DNA of 9,006 nucleotides from Megamonas sp. UBA1792 (GTDB lineage: Bacteria; Bacillota_C; Negativicutes; Selenomonadales; Selenomonadaceae), in NCBI GenBank assembly GCA_002315155.1, contig DCFY01000014.1, positions 1 to 9,006 on the forward strand, in the 5' to 3' direction. Of the stretch, positions 1-5,333 are shown piece by piece. Within the stretch, counting starts at the first letter, position 1, and each line of letters begins with the position of its first letter. The notes beneath the pieces were generated by a model. That model ran no database searches. It saw only the letters and a program-made list of their open reading frames with translations, and was not told the origin of the DNA. Both the position numbers and the translations under genes were made by a program.

Positions 1-101
1 TGGGTGAGGCCATAGATGGTTACAAACTTGAGTCGGTAGAACGGGAGTGTGCATATCTTATGGGACCGGATGGTGAGATTGTACTGCGCCTAGGGGAATA
101 A
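1..101 (+). CDS. 3' end of an unidentified gene upstream of the secretin (possible PilP/GspC-like protein)
   Basis: Reading from base 3, an open frame of 32 codons runs to a TAA at 99-101, with no stop before it; the start lies outside the window. The visible tail contains a GEAIDGYKLESV stretch followed by GPDGEIVLRLGE. This alternation of a Gly-rich turn, a short strand and a second hydrophobic strand resembles the end of the periplasmic homology region of PilP/GspC-type proteins, which often precede secretin genes and contact the secretin N-terminal domains. The secretin starts 16 bp after the stop, so the two are almost certainly cotranscribed. The family assignment is a guess from a short tail plus context; only the open frame and stop are directly seen. 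Confidence 0.6.
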   Translation, partial: GEAIDGYKLESVERECAYLMGPDGEIVLRLGE

Positions 102-117
102 AAGGAGGAAATCAAGG

Positions 118-1464
118 ATGAAAGGTTTCTGCATAATGCTTTTTTGTATTTTGTTCTGGCTGCCAATACCAGCGAGTGCACTTTCACTGAATGTTACAAA
201 TGGTGATGTGCGTGATGTATTATCGTCGCTGGCAAGTCTTAGTGGTGTAGATATTGTTTTGGAAGGTGCTGTGGGTGGAAATATTACACTGCGTCTTAAT
301 GATGTAGAGCTTGATGACGCGCTTGAACTGATTACAAGGGCAAATGGACTTGTTTATGAGGTACATGACAATATTATTGTTGTCGGTACACAAAAATCAA
401 TGAAAAAGGGCTTTAGCAGCATGCATGTATTTCATATTAAATTTGCAGATCCCGATATTTTATGTAATGCCGTAACTTTATCGCTTGGAGAAGAAGGATT
501 TGCGTCTGAAATGCAGAATATAAAGAATGAGACAAGTTCAAAGGAAAAAGAAGCGAAACAAAAGGATAATGTGGGAAGTAATCGGTTACTTGTAGACAGA
601 GCAACGAATTCGCTGCTTCTTTATGGTACGAATACAGAGGCAGAAGCTGCTCGGAAGCTTATAGAGAAGCTGGATGTTCCTACAAAGCAGGTATCGCTGG
701 AGGCAAAGGTTATTGCAATCCAAAAGGATGCAGCAAAGAAGCTCGGTATTGAATGGGAATGGTCGAAGCTGCCACAATCGCCAGAATATACAACAACATA
801 TGAGTCGGTTCGTCATTCTGTACGGAATGCGGACGGTTCCTATACGGCAGTGACAGAGGATGTTCCCCGTACAACGGTTACGCGGTCCTTGAAAAATGGA
901 GAATCTGTACCAGGAGTTATAAGCTTTGGACATGGTCCGGATGGTCATCCTTTCGAATTTTATTATGCAGCTACACTCAATGCGCTTATTACAGGCGGCA
1001 AGGCATCTATCCTCGCCCGACCTAATATTACAACGCTGCAGGGAAAGGAAGCTGTAATTAATATAGGTGGTGAAGTGCCAATACCAACGATATCGACAAC
1101 GAACAGCACAGTAACGACGTCTGTTGTATATAGAGAGTCGGGAATTATTCTCAAATACATACCAAGAGTGAATACGGATGGGTATATTACAGCAACGGTA
1201 CATACGGAAGTTAGTTCGCCGCTTTATGTAGAAGAAGTGAAAGCATATCGTTTTCAAAAACGTTCAGCGGATACAACGGTTCGTCTTAGGGATGGAGAAA
1301 CAATGGTTATTGGCGGACTTATTGGCAGTGAGGAGTCACGAAATTTTAGTAAGATTCCTTTTTTAGGAGATTTACCGATTATAGGACAGTTTTTTCGTAA
1401 TGAAAAAACCAGTAAATCAGAGTCGGAAATTATGATATTTTTAACGGCAAAAGTTGTAGGATAA
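118..1464 (+). CDS. Outer-membrane secretin (PilQ/GspD superfamily), compact form
   Basis: The 448-residue product should form the ring-shaped outer-membrane channel of a type IV pilus or type II secretion machine. Residues 1-21 are a signal peptide (hydrophobic core, likely cut after ASA at 19-21). A secretin/TonB short N-terminal (STN) domain spans about 22-90. A secretin N1-like domain spans about 102-188; it ends in DRATNSLLLYG and is interrupted by a Lys/Glu-rich insert at about 134-151. The secretin barrel domain covers about 192-447, with GGKASILARPNITTLQGKEA, the GGEVPIPT segment before a Thr/Ser-rich lip (about 325-335), SGIILKYIPRV, and the signature DGETMVIGGL followed by KIPFLGDLPIIGQFF. 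It is shorter than most PilQ/GspD proteins and has fewer N domains. AGGAGG at 103-108 lies 9 bases before the ATG. An outer-membrane channel implies a diderm cell. I cannot decide between pilus and secretion roles from this gene alone. Confidence 0.93.
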   Translation: MKGFCIMLFCILFWLPIPASALSLNVTNGDVRDVLSSLASLSGVDIVLEGAVGGNITLRLNDVELDDALELITRANGLVYEVHDNIIVVGTQKSMKKGFSSMHVFHIKFADPDILCNAVTLSLGEEGFASEMQNIKNETSSKEKEAKQKDNVGSNRLLVDRATNSLLLYGTNTEAEAARKLIEKLDVPTKQVSLEAKVIAIQKDAAKKLGIEWEWSKLPQSPEYTTTYESVRHSVRNADGSYTAVTEDVPRTTVTRSLKNGESVPGVISFGHGPDGHPFEFYYAATLNALITGGKASILARPNITTLQGKEAVINIGGEVPIPTISTTNSTVTTSVVYRESGIILKYIPRVNTDGYITATVHTEVSSPLYVEEVKAYRFQKRSADTTVRLRDGETMVIGGLIGSEESRNFSKIPFLGDLPIIGQFFRNEKTSKSESEIMIFLTAKVVG

Positions 1465-1493
1465 AGTTTTATAAAGGGGCAGAGGGAGAAAGT

Positions 1494-2165
1494 ATGGCAA
1501 TCAAAATATTAATTGCTGATGACCACGCATTATTGCGTCAAGGCATAAAAAGAGTATTGAATTTTGAGGAAGATTTGGAAGTCGTTGGTGAGGCTGAGGA
1601 TGGGCAGGAGACTTTAGTGCGGACGCTTGTATTACAGCCCGATGTTTTACTGCTGGACCTCAATATGCCGGGACTTAGCGGTCTTGAGGTGGCACGTCAG
1701 CTGGCAACAACGAAGACGAAGACAAAGATCATTGTGCTCACAATCCATGATAGTGATAATTATGTGTTGGAGCTTTTGAAGAATGGTGCACTTGGCTATT
1801 TGTTGAAAGATGTAGAGCCGACGATGCTTATCAAGGCAATCCATGTGGTGAATGAAGGCAATGCTTTTGTTTATCCCAAACTTGCTGAACGACTTTTTGG
1901 CGGGATGGATGCAGATGATGATATCAATGAAAAGGCTCGGGAAATGTGGCACAAAAGTCGTTCGGAACGCCTTACGGCGCGTGAGATGGACGTACTTTCG
2001 TGCATTGCTAAGGGGTTTAGTAATCAGGATATTGCACAGGCATTGTTTGTAAGTGAAAAAACAGTAAAGAATCATTTGACGAATATTTTCCGTAAGCTTA
2101 ATGTAAATGATCGTACGCAGGCACTTATCTATGTTCTTAAGCATAAGATCATGACACTGGAATAG
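1494..2165 (+). CDS. NarL/DegU-type response regulator (REC plus LuxR helix-turn-helix)
   Basis: A 223-residue two-component response regulator and probable transcription factor. The receiver domain (about 3-120) has the acidic pair D9-D10, the phospho-acceptor D55 in LLLDLNMPG, T82 and the conserved K104 in GYLLKD, so phosphorylation should be intact. A linker of about 35 residues leads to a LuxR/GerE helix-turn-helix at about 157-220 (ERLTAREMDVL, then KGFSNQDIA and SEKTVKNHLTNIF). The ribosome binding site AGAGGGAG is at 1481-1488. The gene starts 29 bp after the secretin stop with no visible promoter between them, and a terminator follows, so it is probably the last gene of the secretin transcript. 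No histidine kinase is in the window; the partner and the targets are unknown. Control of surface or pilus genes is an inference from position only. Confidence 0.93.
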   Translation: MAIKILIADDHALLRQGIKRVLNFEEDLEVVGEAEDGQETLVRTLVLQPDVLLLDLNMPGLSGLEVARQLATTKTKTKIIVLTIHDSDNYVLELLKNGALGYLLKDVEPTMLIKAIHVVNEGNAFVYPKLAERLFGGMDADDDINEKAREMWHKSRSERLTAREMDVLSCIAKGFSNQDIAQALFVSEKTVKNHLTNIFRKLNVNDRTQALIYVLKHKIMTLE

Positions 2166-2176
2166 CAGTTCAAAGC

Positions 2177-2219
2177 AAAGGCTGCCATGCTGAGAAATCA
2201 GTGTGGTGGTCTTTTTTTT
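2177..2219 (+). terminator. Intrinsic terminator after the response regulator
   Basis: A 14-bp uninterrupted RNA stem pairs 2180-2193 (GGCTGCCATGCTGA) with 2198-2211 (TCAGTGTGGTGGTC) around a GAAA loop, followed directly by eight T (2212-2219). Five of the pairs are G-U wobbles. In the antisense transcript these become A-C mismatches, so the hairpin should work on the + strand only. It lies 11 bp after the response-regulator stop and separates the secretin/regulator unit from the tetrapyrrole operon. Confidence 0.9.
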
Positions 2220-2226
2220 GTGATTG

Positions 2227-2255
2227 TTGCCCACAGGAGAAAACCCTTGTATAAT
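2227..2255 (+). promoter_or_regulatory. Promoter P1 for the tetrapyrrole operon
   Basis: The -10 box is a consensus TATAAT at 2250-2255. A TTGCCC at 2227-2232 (4 of 6 matches to TTGACA) sits exactly 17 bp upstream. Transcription would start near 2262, leaving about 140 nt of leader before the sirC ATG. It begins 8 bp beyond the T run of the upstream terminator, as expected for a new transcription unit. Called by eye, not experimentally. Confidence 0.65.
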
Positions 2256-2291
2256 AGTTAGTGTATTTTCCTGGTTTTATGAGAAAAAGCA

Positions 2292-2320
2292 TGGAAAAAT
2301 TCTGTACTCTGGTATATAAT
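2292..2320 (+). promoter_or_regulatory. Promoter P2 for the tetrapyrrole operon
   Basis: A second consensus TATAAT lies at 2315-2320, with TGGAAA (4 of 6 matches to TTGACA) at 2292-2297 and a 17-bp spacer. Transcription would start near 2327, giving about 75 nt of leader. An inverted repeat begins just downstream at 2333, where a repressor could block this promoter. Two well-formed tandem promoters suggest the operon has both a basal and a regulated start. Confidence 0.6.
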
Positions 2321-2332
2321 GAAACAAGATAA

Positions 2333-2366
2333 AATGAATGACATTCGTATTTGATACATATTCATT
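2333..2366. promoter_or_regulatory. Inverted repeat in the sirC leader (possible operator)
   Basis: AATGAAT (2333-2339) is repeated in inverted form as ATTCATT (2360-2366) with a 20-bp spacer. Inside it, GTAT/ATAC (2347-2350 and 2354-2357) form a smaller inverted repeat. The overlapping near-palindrome GAATGACATTC occupies 2336-2346. Aligned by eye, 2328-2346 matches the E. coli Fur-box consensus at 11 of 19 positions, which is suggestive but weak. The element follows the predicted P2 start site, so it could be a repressor site or a leader hairpin. No regulator can be named from the sequence. Confidence 0.35.
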
Positions 2367-2401
2367 GTTCGAAAAACGAAAAAACGAAGCGAGGTGCCTG
2401 G

Positions 2402-3040
2402 ATGTATCCGATAAATCTCTCAATTAAAGGAAGACGATGTGCTGTTGTCGGAGGTGGAAGGGTTGCACTGCGCAAGATTAGAACGCTTCTTCGTGAAGAC
2501 GCTGTTGTTATTGTGATTGCACCGAAAATTACAATTGAGCTCAGCACGCTGTATGCGGAAGGAAAGCTTGTGTGGCTGAAAGAAGTTTATACAAAGGGAA
2601 GACTTCGGGACTTTTTTATCGTTATTTGTGCAACGGATGATGCAGCAGTGAATGCAATGGCAGCAGATGAAGCAAAGACGGCGGGAGCTCTTGTAAATGT
2701 GGTGGAACCGTCCGGTCTCAGCAACTTCACGGTACCGGCACAGGTGCGGCGCGGTGATCTTCTGCTGACTGTATCGACAGGCGGCAGGAGCCCGGCATTT
2801 TCCCGGCAGCTCCGGCATGAGCTGGAGCTGTCTTTTGGCGAGACCTATGGTGTATGGCTTGAAACGCTGGCAGGGCTTAGACTAGAGATGAAGGAGCGGT
2901 TGGGAACCAGTCACAAAAGGGAGGCATTTTGGCGTCATGCGCTTGATACACATCTATTGGAATTGGTGAAACAAGGTAAATTTGAGAAAGCGGAGGCAGA
3001 GATAAGAAATGCAATTAGTAGTTTTGGGACTAAATCATAA
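2402..3040 (+). CDS. sirC: Precorrin-2 dehydrogenase / sirohydrochlorin ferrochelatase-type protein (CysG N-terminal family)
   Basis: The 212-residue product belongs to the SirC/Met8p/CysG N-terminal family, which oxidises precorrin-2 to sirohydrochlorin with NAD and in some members also inserts iron. The Rossmann NAD loop VVGGGRVALRK is at 15-25, CATDD at 76-80, and the conserved VSTGGRSPAFSRQLR at 124-138 leads into the C-terminal helical region. The residue equivalent to CysG Asp104 (in NVVDAP) is Glu102 here (NVVEPS), a conservative but notable change. The start is ATG 2402 with GAGGTG at 2391-2396. An in-frame TTG at 2351 would add 17 residues, but it lacks a ribosome binding site and lies within the inverted repeat. 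It is first in the operon and its 3' end overlaps hemA by 32 bp. Whether it also works as a ferrochelatase cannot be seen. Confidence 0.92.
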   Translation: MYPINLSIKGRRCAVVGGGRVALRKIRTLLREDAVVIVIAPKITIELSTLYAEGKLVWLKEVYTKGRLRDFFIVICATDDAAVNAMAADEAKTAGALVNVVEPSGLSNFTVPAQVRRGDLLLTVSTGGRSPAFSRQLRHELELSFGETYGVWLETLAGLRLEMKERLGTSHKREAFWRHALDTHLLELVKQGKFEKAEAEIRNAISSFGTKS

Positions 3041-4328
3041 AACCGCACCGGTAGAAGTCCGGGAACGATTTTCTATAACAAAAGAAAATATTTGCAAAGG
3101 GCTGCGTCATCTTGATGAATATGAATCACTCAATGAAGCAGTTGTTCTTTCAACCTGCAATCGTAGTGAGATGTATGCCGTTGTTGATGATATCGATGTG
3201 GACCTGCCAACAATCAAGCAGTTTCTTTTTGATCTTACAGGAAATGAAGAATGTATTGATGACTATCTCTACTGCTATGTAGACAGTGAATGTATAGAGC
3301 ACCTTTTTCGTGTAGCGTCAAGCCTTGATTCACTCGTCGTAGGCGAGGGGCAGATTTTGAGTCAGGTCAAACAGGCTTATGCACTTGCACGCGGAGAGGA
3401 AACGACGAGTACGGTACTTAATACACTGTTTCATCGGGCAATTGCTACAGGCAAGCGTGTTCGTACGGAAACACGTATTGCTTATAATGCTGTATCGGTA
3501 AGCTATGCCGCAGTCGAACTCGCTAAGGAAATATTTGGCAGTCTTATGGCATCAAGCGTGTTGATTTTTGGTGCGGGCAAGATGGCTGAGCTTACAGCAC
3601 AGCATCTTGTATCTAAGGGAGCACAGAAGATTTATGTGGCAAACCGTCATATAGAAAAGGCAGAGGAACTGGCTGCTCGTTTTGATGGGGAGGCAGTTCC
3701 TTTTGATAAGGCATTTAAGCAGGCGGTCAATGCTGATGTTGTTGTTACTTCGACTGGTGCGCCGCACTATGTTGTGAAGCCGTGGGAAACACAGCAGCTT
3801 ATGACGAAGCGCAAGGGGCGCCCGCTTGTCTTTATTGATATTGCGGTACCGCGTGATGTCGACCCGGATGTGGCAGATATCAAAGGGGTAAGTCTCTATA
3901 ATATTGATGATCTGGAAGCTGTTGTTGATGAAAATATAAAGGAACGCAAGCATGAAGCAAAGCACGCAAATAAAATCGTGAAGGAAGAGGTAGCTGCACT
4001 TATTGATAAATTTCAGTATCTTTCTTTTCGGCCGCTTATGGCATTGCTTTCGGAGAAGGCGGAACGCACGCGCCGTCGCGAGGTAAAAAGGGCCATGACG
4101 AAGCTTCCGGACATTACAGAAGAAGAACACAGGGCAATGGAACATATGACGAAGATGATTGTTCGGAAGCTTTTGCGTGAACCAATGACGAAGATTAATT
4201 CTGCTGCAGGAACGGAACAGGAACAGTTCTATATCGATGCAATGCGCAGTTTGTTCAAACTTGATACGTTAGGAGAGGCAAAAACAAGTGAAGAAAGACA
4301 CAATGATTATCGGTACGCGCAGCAGTAA
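3009..4328 (+). CDS. hemA: Glutamyl-tRNA reductase
   Basis: HemA catalyses the NADPH-dependent reduction of glutamyl-tRNA(Glu) to glutamate-1-semialdehyde, the committed step of the C5 route to tetrapyrroles. The 439 residues have the family's three-part layout. The catalytic domain (about 1-155) opens with GLNHKTAPVEVRERF and has the nucleophile Cys50 in LSTCNRSE, conserved His98 and LVVGEGQILSQVKQAY at 109-124. The NADPH domain (about 170-305) has GAGKMA at 188-193 and DIAVPRDVDP at 277-286. A helical dimerisation domain spans about 315-415. Length is normal. The start lies inside the sirC end; GGAGG at 2992-2996 is 12 bases upstream, a long spacing, so translation may partly depend on ribosomes finishing sirC. 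Its own 3' end overlaps hemC by 41 bp. In many bacteria HemA is the main control point for heme feedback; nothing here shows that directly. Confidence 0.97.
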   Translation: MQLVVLGLNHKTAPVEVRERFSITKENICKGLRHLDEYESLNEAVVLSTCNRSEMYAVVDDIDVDLPTIKQFLFDLTGNEECIDDYLYCYVDSECIEHLFRVASSLDSLVVGEGQILSQVKQAYALARGEETTSTVLNTLFHRAIATGKRVRTETRIAYNAVSVSYAAVELAKEIFGSLMASSVLIFGAGKMAELTAQHLVSKGAQKIYVANRHIEKAEELAARFDGEAVPFDKAFKQAVNADVVVTSTGAPHYVVKPWETQQLMTKRKGRPLVFIDIAVPRDVDPDVADIKGVSLYNIDDLEAVVDENIKERKHEAKHANKIVKEEVAALIDKFQYLSFRPLMALLSEKAERTRRREVKRAMTKLPDITEEEHRAMEHMTKMIVRKLLREPMTKINSAAGTEQEQFYIDAMRSLFKLDTLGEAKTSEERHNDYRYAQQ

Positions 4329-5229
4329 GCTTGCACTTTGGCAGGCAGAATATGTAGCGGATTGTTTACGAAAGAAATATCCCGGCCTCAGGGTAGAGCT
4401 TAAGCATGTGATGACAAAAGGTGACCGCATACTCAATGCGCCGCTTGCGAAGATTGGCGGTAAGGGGCTTTTTACGAAGGAGCTCGAGGTAGATATGCTT
4501 GCAGGTCATATCGATTTGGCTGTACACAGTCTTAAAGATATGCCAACAGCGATTCCAGAGGGGCTTACACTGGCGGCAATCACAAAGCGGCTTGATCCGG
4601 GTGATGCACTTGTAAGTCCGAAGTATAAAACATTTGATCAACTGCCACTGGGGGCAAAGGTAGGAACATCGAGTTTGCGCCGTAAGGCGCAGCTTCTGCA
4701 TATGCGTCCGGATCTTAGAATTGAGGATTTGCGCGGCAATGTGAATACACGGCTCAAGAAGCTTGAGGATGAGAACTTTGCAGCGATTGTTCTCGCTGTA
4801 GCAGGGCTTAAGCGTCTTGGCTTTGGTGATCGCATTACGGATATTTTGCCGCGTTCAATGTGTTTGCCAGCTGTCGGACAGGGCGCGCTTGCAATTGAGG
4901 CACGTGCAGATGATCAGGAAATTCTCGACAGGCTTGTATTTTTGCGGGATGAAGATACTGTACAGTGTGCGTTGGCTGAACGTGCCTTTTTGGGGACGGT
5001 CGAAGGTGGTTGTCAGGTTCCGGTTGGCGTCTATGCTGTATGCAATGAAACGGGTGGACTTGATGTTGAGGCTGTTATCGCCTCAATTGATGGACAGCGT
5101 CTTTTGCGTGATCGTGTAACTGGCAAAAAGCAGGATGCAGCAGGGCTCGGCAAAGCGCTGGCGGAAAAGCTGCTGGCTGCTGGCGGGCTTGCCATTATGC
5201 AGGAGATCGGACTTTTAATGGATCGATGA
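4288..5229 (+). CDS. hemC: Hydroxymethylbilane synthase (porphobilinogen deaminase)
   Basis: HemC polymerises four porphobilinogens into the linear hydroxymethylbilane on a covalently bound dipyrromethane primer. The 313-residue product has the usual length. It contains IIGTRSSKLALWQ near the N-terminus, GGKGLFTKELE at 57-67, HSLKDMPT with the catalytic Asp84, the arginine-rich GTSSLRRKAQL at 126-136, and LRGNVNTRL at 148-156. Cys242 in VEGGCQVPVG is the dipyrromethane attachment site. The GTG at 4288 is chosen because AGGAGAGG (4271-4278) sits 9 bases before it, whereas the next in-frame ATG (4303) is 24 bases from that site. The gene starts within the last 41 bp of hemA in another frame, pointing to coupled translation. 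A 104-bp structured gap follows before cobA-hemD. Confidence 0.97.
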   Translation: MKKDTMIIGTRSSKLALWQAEYVADCLRKKYPGLRVELKHVMTKGDRILNAPLAKIGGKGLFTKELEVDMLAGHIDLAVHSLKDMPTAIPEGLTLAAITKRLDPGDALVSPKYKTFDQLPLGAKVGTSSLRRKAQLLHMRPDLRIEDLRGNVNTRLKKLEDENFAAIVLAVAGLKRLGFGDRITDILPRSMCLPAVGQGALAIEARADDQEILDRLVFLRDEDTVQCALAERAFLGTVEGGCQVPVGVYAVCNETGGLDVEAVIASIDGQRLLRDRVTGKKQDAAGLGKALAEKLLAAGGLAIMQEIGLLMDR

Positions 5230-5244
5230 ATACATAGAATAAAA

Positions 5245-5309
5245 GGGTCGTTACTGTAAATGGATGAAGATGCTTTAAAGGAGTGATTCATTCGATTGTT
5301 TAACGACTT
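5245..5309 (+). repeat. Long-loop inverted repeat in the hemC to cobA-hemD gap
   Basis: GTCGTTA (5247-5253) pairs perfectly with TAACGAC (5301-5307). Two G-U pairs extend it in RNA (5245-5246 with 5308-5309), and after one mismatch three A-T pairs follow (5241-5243 with 5311-5313). The loop is 47 nt. The right arm ends 7 bases before the AGGAGG (5317-5322) of cobA-hemD, so the fold could influence translation of that gene. It lacks the tight loop and continuous T run of a terminator, though a T-rich stretch follows. Function, if any, is unknown. Confidence 0.4.
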
Positions 5310-5333
5310 CTTTATTAGGAGGATAAAAGATTT

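Noticed and set aside
586..1257. Minus-strand open frame of 223 codons opposite the secretin
   Set aside because: The translation is rich in Cys, His, Arg and Tyr in an unstructured way, has no ribosome binding site, and is the antisense shadow of a clearly recognised gene.
1647..2234. Minus-strand open frame of 195 codons opposite the response regulator
   Set aside because: It runs back through the terminator, has no family resemblance and no supporting start signal; it is a shadow of the regulator gene.
2351..2401. Upstream TTG start for sirC
   Set aside because: It would add 17 residues unlike the family N-terminus, has no ribosome binding site, and sits inside the leader inverted repeat; ATG 2402 has GAGGTG at good spacing.
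3552..4145. Minus-strand open frame of 197 codons opposite hemA
   Set aside because: Low-complexity basic and aromatic composition and full overlap with hemA coding sequence; no independent signal.
5260..5303. Two very short frames in the hemC to cobA-hemD gap (ATG 5260, 8 codons; GTG 5283, 6 codons)
   Set aside because: The first has no ribosome binding site, and for the second the AAAGGA abuts the GTG with no spacing; neither is convincing as a leader peptide.
5230..5333. Internal promoter or intrinsic terminator between hemC and cobA-hemD
   Set aside because: TAGAAT at 5235-5240 and TTTAAA at 5274-5279 lack acceptable -35 partners, and the inverted repeat has a 47-nt loop without a clean T run.
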